Shown: positions 36,101 through 44,648 of the stretch, piece by piece
How positions within the stretch are numbered: the first letter of the stretch is position 1
Layout: every line of letters starts with the position of its first letter
Assembly: GCA_935421135.1 (NCBI GenBank)
Contig: OW285189.1
Span: 24,058,298-24,122,297 of the forward strand
Length of the DNA: 64,000 bases
From: Bugulina stolonifera
Lineage: Eukaryota; Bryozoa; Gymnolaemata; Cheilostomatida; Bugulidae
Reading direction: 5' to 3'
The notes under the pieces: model-generated
What the model saw: only the letters and a program-made list of their open reading frames with translations
The model's database searches: none
Told to the model about the DNA's origin: nothing
Made by a program: the position numbers and the translations under genes

Positions 36101-39062
36101 TTGCCCATTTGACTTACTTTTTCCAATAACACCATCTTTAACTGCAGCTATTAGTATCCGGTGTATGCCGACGTTGTTAATCTCCCTGTCTGCGACTGAT
36201 GACTTCCCGGAGCAGCCCCCAATTGTCACAAGATAGTAGTACTTGTGAGAGTTCGGTGAAGTCACTGTAGTCAGAGATAATCAAGTGACACACAGCTTGG
36301 TCTATCTAGTGCAGAGAAGATGTAGTGTGTAGTGTAATATGTCCTGTTTATTGCTAAAAGTTAACTCCAACTCTATAAAAATGTAGGTGTTTATATATGG
36401 AATGGGAAAGTTCTAGAAAGTTCTCTACCAAAAATATTACATCACTAAAATAACAATTAGTCATAATCAGCTGAAAGAATATTCTACTACATTCCAGAGT
36501 ATACAAGCACATTGTAGTAGTAAACAATATTGCGCAATAATTATAGCAATTATAGTATAATTATAGTAGTAAGAAAGGTATGTCAGTGTAAACAATGTAT
36601 GGCTCATTACTGCCCTTTGTATGACATCAATATAAATGTATACTAAGTACTTATATTATAACATGGATATAAACAAAATTTTCTTATTCCTACATTATGC
36701 CAATATGGCTAGTACGTTAGAAGAGTCTATATGTATTGCTCAGAATTTGTGACAATCCACGATGCCCAACCTTTACATCCACCTCTAGCCGCATACATCC
36801 TCTATATCTTGGAATGTAACTAAAAAATATGGTTCAGTGGGCAGAACTATTTATTTCCATTTTAAAAAGTTGTAACGTGATCTCCATGCACTATACAACT
36901 TCTAATTTCATCACCCCTCCATGCATCTACCTATGCTCTAAGAAATAACTTCAAAATGGATGAGAGGCCTGCTTCAAATTGGTAAAATTATTGTTTGTTT
37001 TAAAATTGTTCTATGATGTTCTGTAAGCGCCCCAAAACTGCTCTCCTTCATGCATCTCTTTTGGTCTGCTCAAAAATGGGGGTCATGATCTGTTTATACA
37101 TGTAGCAAAAATACTTTTAAAAAAATATAGTGGTACTTCAATTTCCAACAATTTATGTAGATCATACTATAGAGCCAAAGAGGTAGTAGTGGTAACAATT
37201 AATCACAAAAATTGATGTTGCTAATGACAAAATTTCGATGTTTATAGCCTTACTGTCGTGCCGTTTGTGATATTGTAACATTTGTGATAATCTCGACACT
37301 ACTTTTGTGACAGTACACCTACACTTGTTTTACTATTGACTGTAGAGCAGGGCATCAGAACTACCAGACAGCCACCAACTACCTGCTTCAGTGCCTCAAC
37401 TACTTTGAGCTAAGTTTTGGTACAATGCATCCAATCGTAGCAGAAATTAGTCATAGCCTTGGTACCCTTCTATCGGACACAGACAATCAAGTGACCAGGT
37501 AATGCTGTTGCCTTCTTAGATTACAACTACCCTTCTCATGTAACATTGCATTCAAGACCATCCATTAATAGCAATGCTATCACCTGTTTAGGGGTTATCT
37601 TCACTAGTTTCATCACTGTTAATACACTTGTATATTTCTGCATGATCAAATAGTGACAACTGTACACTGGCAAACTTTTTGGATAGCAACAAAGAGTGCA
37701 ATAGTTGTGTAATAGTGCACATTTGTGTTAACACTCAACTTTGTTTCACAATGTTAGTAAACATATATTACGCGGGTGTTGAACATTGTACTTGTATCAA
37801 TCTCTAGCAATGATGCTGCTGCGAAGGAATATCTGTGGAAGGCTCTAAATATCAGGCGTGAAAGAGATGATGAGAGCTTAGCTACTGCCGAGAGTCTCTT
37901 CCAACTAGCCTTCCTTGTACAAAGAGAAGGAAGTAAAACGAGAAAGAAGGAGGCAATGGAACTGCTGCAAAGCTGTCTGGATATTCGCTCTAGTAAACTA
38001 GGTAACTAATAAATGTCACCTCACGCGCTATTTATTCGTCACCTTCACTAGTGTATGACTATGTCAATGCTTTGTTTTAGTTGTTGATGTCGTATTATTA
38101 TATGAACAGGTAATGAGCACGAGAGCACTAAAACTGTAGTCTATCTGCTGAATGACTTGGAGATTTCACTGCAGCTGGGTCAGTTTGAATTTGGAGAGGC
38201 CAGACCCATTGATAACAGATCTCCCCAGTTTCCATTCAGCGAGCTTAGTATGCACGAGAAAGCATTGCTCGGCTACAATCAGCCGAAAGGGAATAGACAA
38301 CGACCATTGTCCTCTAACCAAAGGCCACACACAGCATTCAGTATTGAGAAACCGAGAGGTGAAAGTAGACTACACCAGGCTTTAGTGAGGAGGCCCAAGA
38401 CGGCTCCCACAGCCCTAGTAAGGCCCTCATCATCCAGCAAGCGAAATGAGAATAGGGCCCTGACTCCTGATATTCCAAAGATAGATTTAGATAGAGTGAA
38501 CAATCCATATGTACCTGAAATTGAACCTTCTTCCATCGAGAGCACCCCAAGAACCTACAGGAGTTACAGTAGAGAAGTAGGGGACAGTAGGATGAGCACC
38601 CGCTCTTATAAATCTAATGTTCTTGAAAGGTATTCTATCATCAATAGGAATGACGAACAACATGAGGAGAGAGGAAATCGGCCGAGCACACCAAAGACAA
38701 ATCACCCCACTTCAGCCAATGTGAAGAAACACAAGTGCCATGAAATAGGAACCCATACTATACACAAGAACCTACACAGCACAACCCTTGGACCTAACAG
38801 CACAGTTACCAGTGTTGCTGGTTACATCAGACCCCTCAGAAAGACGGAACCTGTGCACCAATCTGCATGGTACCACTTTCCGAACCACTACTCTACCACA
38901 CAGAAACCTCACATCAACCCCAAAGTCTATGTCCAACGTAGGAAGAGGTTAATGCAGCAGAGATCTCAAAGTGCGCCAGTTCGATCACGGTATCTCAATG
39001 ATCACTCTAACGCAATACGACTCATTGCTCAACATGAAAGCAGCCTTGACTACTACTGCTAA
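24130..39062 (+). CDS. DUF4062-like/NACHT/TPR protein, TTC41/NPHP3-like
   Basis: Eighteen exons: 24130-24817, 25475-25676, 25860-26107, 26335-26480, 26914-27060, 27402-27565, 27843-28009, 28727-28948, 29326-29542, 30743-30902, 32202-32377, 32712-32799, 33222-33455, 33815-34010, 34355-34505, 37346-37498, 37808-38001 and 38110-39062. They total 4,506 bases (1,501 aa). Residues about 15-230 resemble the DUF4062 module (PFICSTDDFVVERNHL). A STAND/NACHT NTPase follows with Walker A GPRGSGKS (about 317-324) and Walker B CLIVFDGLDE (about 407-416). Helical repeats including TPR-like segments span exons 13-17. A basic Ser/Pro-rich tail of about 300 residues ends DYYC. This order is found in TTC41 and in nephrocystin-3. 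A signalling or scaffold role, possibly ciliary, is inference. The exon 7 to exon 8 join is the least certain; an exon could be missing between 28.0 and 28.7 kb. An AATAAA follows at 39230-39235. Confidence 0.82.
24870..25110. repeat. Inverted-motif cluster in intron 1
   Basis: Multiple copies of TTCGAACTGTC and its complement (GACAGTTCGAA-like), with ATTTGGCA at the left edge and TGGCAAAT at the right, suggest a small degraded inverted-repeat element. No target duplication was found. Confidence 0.4.
25276..25410. repeat. 45-bp tandem repeat, 3 copies
   Basis: Three copies with exact 45-base periodicity, key phrase TTATACTGTATGCTCTTACA, in intron 1, 65 bases before the exon 2 acceptor. Confidence 0.9.
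26528..26637. repeat. 55-bp tandem duplication in intron 4
   Basis: Two copies of a 55-bp segment beginning CATTACCTGAACACGGGTC, nearly identical, starting 48 bases after the exon 4 donor. Confidence 0.95.
28975..29165. repeat. 17-bp minisatellite after exon 8 donor
   Basis: About eleven copies of TCTATTACATGTATATG, beginning 26 bases after the exon 8 donor of the NACHT/TPR gene. Open frames across it are repeat artefacts. Confidence 0.9.
30905..31450. repeat. Minisatellite starting at exon 10 donor
   Basis: About 23 copies of a 22-25-bp unit (GTATTAATGTACATACAACA plus TGT) begin within the first bases of intron 10, immediately after the donor CAG/GTGAGC. Confidence 0.92.
34479..34574 (+). 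repeat. Tandem triplication of exon 15 end plus donor
   Basis: The last 27 bases or so of exon 15 together with its donor (AGAAGTAAGTA) are repeated two more times downstream with few changes, period about 32 bases. Copy 2 keeps AGAAGTAAGTA and copy 3 has AGAAGTAAAC. Confidence 0.93.
34723..35253 (-). repeat. 3' LTR
   Basis: 531 bases, identical to the copy at 36224-36754 by direct reading. It carries a perfect heat-shock element (34905-34922) and TATATAAA on the - strand (34889-34896). Confidence 0.95.
35341..36135 (-). CDS. Truncated Gag-Pol: zinc knuckles plus aspartic protease
   Basis: A 264-codon frame inside the LTR element. The middle carries two cysteine knuckles (CYICDEVGHIAVIC and CANCGVTGHSTMEC, nucleic-acid binding as in Gag nucleocapsid). 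The C-terminal half is a retropepsin-like domain with the active-site motif RDTGCTAVVV and a downstream YDLVIGN motif typical of gypsy-family proteases. Capsid, reverse transcriptase and integrase regions are missing from the element, so the frame is a remnant or a non-autonomous product. Confidence 0.85.
   Translation of the reverse strand: MVLLEKVSQMGKDLGLTDQKQSKIGGIEQVTEDADRYLAAHGRKLFMEKKATAHKDEEETRRCYICDEVGHIAVICPKRTQKHCANCGVTGHSTMECKRSRQGNMKPGKVGAMKAIVKGGDDREPQEIEMDGKRYVTIVCCKQIGADENNVDVKMGYVNNQPAEVVRDTGCTAVVVKGKFVKPNQYTGAKREVRMVNNTAEQYSVASIEIRTPYYSGMVPAIVMNDPMYDLVIGNIPGVKSPSNPDPSFDKGDRYKMSKQVDNG
36224..36754 (-). repeat. 5' LTR
   Basis: This is the promoter-bearing LTR of the element, identical to the other LTR. 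HSE at 36406-36423 and TATATAAA on the - strand at 36390-36397. Confidence 0.95.
36406..36423. promoter_or_regulatory. Perfect heat-shock element in the 5' LTR
   Basis: GAAAGTTCTAGAAAGTTC has four alternating nGAAn units with exact spacing (GAA-2-TTC-2-GAA-2-TTC). In the direction of LTR transcription it lies eight bases upstream of TATATAAA. HSF trimers bind three or more such units. An identical copy is at 34905-34922 in the other LTR. Confidence 0.85.
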
Positions 39063-39399
39063 TAGCTTGGCATGCATGCAACTTTCATATATCTTATTCT
39101 TTTTAGACACTATCTTTTTCTACTAGCAGCGCCTTCTAAGTTACATGTGCTATAATTTGTATGATTTCTCACTTTTATCCTTGGCTATAACTGCAAACTA
39201 TAATGTAATATAATGCAACGATAAATTATAATAAATATAGTCTATATACCAACAACAAATAGTAATATAACTTCACAATATACATGTATTAATTAAATTA
39301 ATCCATAAATACCTAATGTTAGGGGTATGTAATATACACTTGAACCTTGTACAGACCTAGTAACCTATATAATGCTTCTACTACTACCACTAAATGCCA
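39063..39399. terminator. Convergent 3' intergenic region with poly(A) signal
   Basis: AATAAA at 39230-39235, 168 bases after the NACHT/TPR stop, is the likely poly(A) signal for that gene. No clear AATAAA for TMEM101 on the other strand was seen. Confidence 0.6.
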
Positions 39400-41476
39400 T
39401 CAGTTTTGCTGCTCCTGTTCATGGTTATACAGATTGCCATGGCTGTCTGCTTTAGGTAGCCTATTTTTCCAATATATATTAGCGAAAGCCATAACAAATA
39501 ACCCTATACAAATAGCAATATCATCAGCAATAATTTTTAATTGCACCCAGTAAGGGACGCCTCTCTTACCCACCCAATAACCAAAGTCGCTATAAATACA
39601 TAGAGCTAAGGCAAAGTTGATACACATCATTGCTTGACTAGCATCGGTGAGAAAAATACCTCCATTGATGTATATCATTACACAGGCGCCCATGACTGTC
39701 ACAAGAAAGAAGAGGGAGGCAGTCTGGAATGGTATTTTCTTGACGAAGAGGTCACGGTCTTCTGTGCTGTTCACTAGTACATACATTGATGTCATTGTGA
39801 ATACTGCTAGGCATCCCTCACCAATCTTCTGTAGTTGTCTACTCTTCTTCATACTTGTTAGGAATGCATAGATTATGAATACTCCAGCTAGCCCGATACA
39901 TCTTGAGATCAGGCGATTCTACAATCACAATTGTGCCGAGTTCTAGTGAGGAAAATTTTCATAGACATGGATTTACTACAAGACAGTTACTATAGCTATG
40001 CTAATGTATAGTAAATCTAACACCAAAAGAAATGCTGCTTGCCACAGCACTGGCCTGCATAGTCTACCTACACATGCATAATAAAATCATACATTTTATA
40101 TGTATTTGCATATTTTGACTTCAAATTTTCACAACTCAACGGTTTATCCATTCACTCAAATGCAAACATAGCTAGGTTGGTACGCACAATACCTACATGT
40201 ACATGATCTACATGAAATTACATTGTGCACGGTTTACATAATATTAGTTACTTACTTTTAGCCATGGCGTGTATGTAAGTTTCTCATTGCTATATAAGCT
40301 GAAGCCCATATAAGCAATCTGACCAATGAATGCCAGAGTTGATTCCTTTCTCTTCAATTCATAACTCATACCCATTCCGAACAGAACCATGAATATAATG
40401 TATGCATACAGCAGGTATGGGTGGAATGGTGGCACACTACAACCAATACGATCCGGTTAGAAATTATAGGTAATGGATAGGGCAGCACATACAAGTGAGA
40501 GGATAGTGGAATTAGGTGAATTACATGTAAGAGTTCTCATGTGCAAATTAGAGGACAGCATCTTCAGGCCACTTTGTTGGGTAGTGTCTGTCTCTGTCAC
40601 TCCTAACTATAATAGGTCTGTCTTCCCTGTAGGACTACTAGTAAATCAATTTTGTGTAAAAAAATTTAGTGGCTAAAATGAAAATAGTGGAGCCTACTAT
40701 TTGTTTCCGTCTAACAGACCATGTGAAAATTCTGTTTTTCCCATAAAAGGCCTTGCATTGGCCTTGTGTTGAAAAGATGGTATGCTTATGCCTTAATGCA
40801 GCTTTACCAAATTTTTATTTCTCCATTCTTCACCGTCGCCTTGCTTTGAATTTTGTTCCCCCACACTGATGCAAAGCATCTGGGCTATTCCCCTTCATTT
40901 GCTTTGTACCCTGTCGAAACTTGCATTGTTAACAAAATAAAATTAATAATAATAATTATTATTATTAAATTATTATAAAATAATTATAATAATTTATAAT
41001 AATATCTAATAATTTAATTTTATATGATTGCCAGCGGTCAAACAGCTCAAAGCAAAGATGTAATTACTAATTAGGTTCAGAGTCGAGAGTGAGATTTAAC
41101 TCACATGACATTGACCAAATTCACCGTTGGTCTATAAATAAAGATTTCCATTCATTTCATTCAAATGAAAAAAGTGAGATTACAGAACCAGAATGAGAAT
41201 GCACTGCAGAACCAGAGAAAATCACAATCACAATGAGTATCATACTCAGTATGAGTATCAGTAGTATCATGTATGACAATCACAATGAGATGGATAATTC
41301 CTTACATCTGCCAGAATTGAGGTGCCTAGCTTGCTATAAATTACATACTTGTTGTCTCCAGGAGCTCGTTCACCTAAGACCATCATTAGTAAACCAGCAT
41401 TGACGAATGGATAACGACCCAAAAGAAAAACGCCTGCATTTTTAAAGTTTTTTAAATTTATCCAGGCGGGGGCCAT
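39400..41476 (-). CDS. TMEM101: Transmembrane protein 101
   Basis: Three exons, 41476-41349, 40436-40256 and 39918-39400, total 828 bases (275 aa; human about 257). Several hydrophobic segments fit a multipass membrane protein. Family-diagnostic stretches are GERAP followed by PYLLYAYIIF, the YTPWLKNRLISR region matching the vertebrate GDWLKVRMYSR region, and DFGYWVGKRGVPYWVQLKI matching the vertebrate NVAYWHNTRR region. The exon 1 donor is AA/GTATGT at 41349, chosen because it restores frame and homology; the longer open frame past it does not. The ATG at 41476 has a good Kozak context (AAAATGG); an upstream in-frame ATG at 41539 is possible. Function is poorly known in animals; human TMEM101 was reported in NF-kappaB activation screens. 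The gene is head to head with HSC70. Confidence 0.88.
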
Positions 41477-41840
41477 TTTGCTCGGACAGCTAAATTGGAA
41501 AGGGCGTAGATAAGGAGGTGACCTATATCGTTCAAACATTTAATTGGCTAATTTATAGAAATTCCGTGATGCATGTTTATAATAACAACATCCGATGGGC
41601 GGGGCAAATAGGGTTTTCCCGAAGTATCCACGTGACTCATGATTGTTCCATAACTTTCTTAACCATTCTAGATTAATCTATTGCTATATAAATATCCCCA
41701 GTAACCTCTCAAGGTAGTCATAACGAATTTTAATTCTAACACGGATTACTCACCTAAGAAGAAGTTTCTGTTTTTCTACACTTGATAGTAACTGACAGCA
41801 ACAGCACGTACAAAGTGACACAATAATCTCGCAAGCAGAT
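41477..41840. promoter_or_regulatory. Bidirectional promoter TMEM101 / HSC70
   Basis: A 364-base gap between two divergent start codons. A TATA box TATATAAA at 41685-41692 faces HSC70. A partial heat-shock element TTCCCGAAGTATC lies at 41616-41628 (two exact units plus one degenerate) and TTCTAGAT at 41666-41673. The elements are weak compared with the one in the retroelement LTR, which fits a mostly constitutive cognate gene. Confidence 0.65.
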
Positions 41841-44197
41841 ATGGGCAAGACTATTGGAATAGACCTTGGTACAACATACTCATGCGTTGGAGTCTTTCAA
41901 CATGGGAAAGTGGAGATAATTGCAAACAGTCAAGGTATGTTAAACTTTATACCACAACAGTCTGAAAACAAGCCATTTTTCTTTTTAGCTACATAATATC
42001 TTTAACAAAACGAGTTAGAATGTATGTCAACCACTCTCATTTGCTAGGATCATAACTATCTTATGAAAAGGTTCTTTTGCACAACTGACTATTGGCTTAC
42101 ACTATAGCCTATTGCTTACACTATAGCCCATAAACATATTTGACAATTTTCTAACTTGTCTTGTAGTCAAAAGGAAAGTTTTTGAAAACATCAGTTGGTA
42201 AATATTTTATTGCCATTGGACACTGCTCAGCTATAGCAGTTAACAAGTCAGAATTGAGTGTTTGATATTATTACATATGTACATACTCTATGACATACTT
42301 CATGTACATGCAAATTAATTTACTATGCTTTGCAAGTAGCCTACATACATGTATGATACTCAACATTAATGATTTTTGTGATTATTTAGGAAATCGAACA
42401 ACTCCCAGTTATGTGGCATTTACTGACTCAGAGAGACTTATTGGTGATGCTGCAAAAAACCAAGTAGCAATGAATCCATCCAACACGGTGTTTGATGCCA
42501 AACGACTAATTGGACGAAAATTTGCGGATTCTTCAGTTCAAAATGATATAAAAACTTGGCCATTTAAAGTGGTAGATGCTGACAAAAAGCCTAAAATTCA
42601 AGTTGAACATTTAAATGAGACTAAAGTGTTGACGCCAGAGGAGATCAGTGCAATGGTTTTATCATGCATGAAGGAGACGGCTGAAGCATATCTGGGGGAA
42701 AAAGTAACAGATGCTGTGGTTACAGTTCCAGCCTACTTTAATGACTCTCAAAGACAAGCGACGAAGGATGCAGGAACTATAGCTGGACTGAACGTAAGGA
42801 GAATAATAAATGAACCAACAGCTGCTGCCTTGGCTTATGGTCTGGACAAAAATTTGAAGGCTGAGAAAAACGTTCTCATCTTTGACCTCGGCGGTGGAAC
42901 ATTTGATGTATCTGTTTTGACTATTGATGAAGGTTCAATTTTTGAAGTGAAGTCAACAGCTGGAAACACACATCTTGGTGGTGAAGATTTTGACAATCGA
43001 CTAGTTGACCATTTCATTAAAGAGTTTCAACGTAAAAATCGTAGAGATCTGAGAGGTAATGCTCGAGCTTTAAGAAGAATGAGAACTGCGTGTGAGAGAG
43101 CAAAGAGGACACTATCTAGTAGCGCTCAGGCTAATATTGAAATAGACTCATTGTTTGAGGGAATCGATTTCTACACCAGTATCACTAGAGCAAGGTTTGA
43201 AGAACTCTGTTCTGACCTTTTCCGTGCGACTCTAGAACCAGTGGAACAGGCTTTGAGGGATGCCAAGATGTCCAAATCTGAGATTCATGAAATCGTTCTC
43301 GTTGGTGGATCAACAAGAATACCAAAGATTCAAAAGTTGCTCCAAGATTTCATGGGAGGCAAACAACTAAATCGATCTATAAATCCTGACGAAGCAGTAG
43401 CATATGGAGCTGCTGTACAAGCAGCCATCTTATCAGGTGACCAACACGACTCCATTAAAGATGTCTTGCTTGTAGATGTGGCTGCCCTCTCACTTGGTAT
43501 CGAAACTGCAGGTGGTGTTATGACAAACATCATCGACCGAAACACTACAATTCCAACTAAACAGTCAAAGGTGTTCACAACATATGCAGACAACCAGCCT
43601 GCGGTAACTATACAGGTATATGAAGGAGAAAGGGCCATGACTAACAACAATAACAAACTTGGTACATTCGATTTGACTGGAATTCCACCAGCACCCAGAG
43701 GAGTGCCCCAGATCGATGTCACATTCGACCTTGATGTCAATGGCATACTAAATGTAACTGCAGTGGATAAAAGCTCGGGTAAAACTAATAATATCACAAT
43801 CACCAACGATAGAGGCCGGCTTAGTCAATCAGACATTGATAAGATGTTGGCAGATGCAGAGAAATACAAAGAGGAAGATGAAAGACAGAGAAAGAAGGTT
43901 GCTGCTAGGAATCAGCTAGAAGGCTTGGTTTACCAATACAAACAGGCAGCAGAAGAAAATGAATCCAAGTTGGCAGCAGAGGACATCAACATGGTAAAGG
44001 AAGAATGCAAGCAGATCATCAATTGGCTGGATAACAACCAGCTAGCTGAAGAAGAAGAGTATAGACATCAGGTTTCTCAGCTGCAGAAGAAATGCATGCC
44101 TATCATGGCCAAGTTACACAGTTCAGGTGGTGCAGGCAACTCCTCTCAACATGGATCTGCAGCTGGTGAAGGGCCTACCATAGAAGAAATGGACTAA
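41841..44197 (+). CDS. HSPA8: Cytosolic heat-shock cognate 70 kDa protein
   Basis: Two exons, 41841-41934 and 42390-44197, give 633 aa. The protein is an ATP-driven chaperone binding hydrophobic peptides with J-protein and exchange-factor partners. HSP70 signatures are present: [14 protein letters not shown] near the start, [14 protein letters not shown] near residue 195 and [12 protein letters not shown] near 335, followed by substrate-binding and lid domains. The intron falls inside the ANSQG motif. The C-terminus is GPTIEEMD, not the usual EEVD bound by TPR co-chaperones (HOP, CHIP). No signal or transit peptide and no ER-retention tail, so cytosolic/nuclear. An intron suggests a cognate (HSC70-like) rather than strictly inducible gene. 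The symbol is by family; one-to-one orthology to vertebrate HSPA8 is not established. Confidence 0.93.
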
Positions 44198-44648
44198 TGA
44201 TCTATACTTAGTCAGAACAAGTTGTAGTATCTGCTAACTGTTGTTGTACATGTATATTATTATAGTAAATTACTACTCCCATTAGTTAATACCAGTGAAT
44301 CAGTTAACAAAAGGAAATTACTACTGTTTTTTGTAATCACAATATTATTATCTCTTACCCTAATTACTATTACTGATACTAATATCACCATTATTTTCAA
44401 ATTTATATCAGAATATACTGAGTGTTTAGATTGATGCATATAATAAAATTTTATTGAATACAAATAACCATCAAATTCTAAAGCACAACCAAGTATTTAT
44501 GTAAAAATTATGCGTAACTTGGAAACAATTAAAATGTAAATTCAAAATAGGTACCTCACACCGGTAGAGAGAGAGTTAAAATAGTGCATTCATAACTTGC
44601 TAAGGTTTGAAATCAGTAGAGTATCTTGCCATAGCTAAATACACAAAC
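44198..44648. other. Convergent 3' region HSC70 / aminopeptidase
   Basis: 3' UTRs of two convergent genes; no coding sequence. Holds the palindromic poly(A) signal at 44442-44455. Confidence 0.7.
44442..44455. terminator. Bidirectional poly(A) signal
   Basis: AATAAAATTTTATT is a perfect palindrome, giving AATAAA on both strands. It sits 245 bases after the HSC70 stop and 194 bases after the aminopeptidase stop. Confidence 0.75.

Larger units (their letters stand above)
34723..36754 (-). mobile_element. Young gypsy-type LTR retroelement, internally deleted
   Basis: Two LTRs of 531 bases (34723-35253 and 36224-36754), which I found identical on reading through them, flank a 970-base interior, and the whole is bordered by the 5-bp target duplication ATCCA (34718-34722 and 36755-36759). 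LTRs start TGTCAC and end GTGACA. The element is inserted in intron 15 of the NACHT/TPR gene, in the opposite orientation. After the 5' LTR (36224-36754) comes a primer-binding-site-like TGGGGGCTGCTCCGGGA, close to a tRNA-Pro site (two mismatches). A purine tract ATGGGGGGT precedes the 3' LTR. Only a zinc-knuckle/protease frame remains; reverse transcriptase, RNase H and integrase are absent, so it must move in trans. Confidence 0.95.

Noticed and set aside
38279..38705. Antisense frames over the last exon of the NACHT/TPR gene
   Set aside because: The + strand frame runs 300 codons from a proper acceptor to a stop followed by AATAAA.
41267..41348. Longer TMEM101 exon 1 running to GCAGAT/GTAAGG
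   Set aside because: That donor leaves exon 2 out of frame; the GTATGT donor at 41349 restores frame and the family alignment.
43330..43806. 158-codon antisense frame in HSC70
   Set aside because: Shadow of a highly conserved coding exon; no homology of its own.
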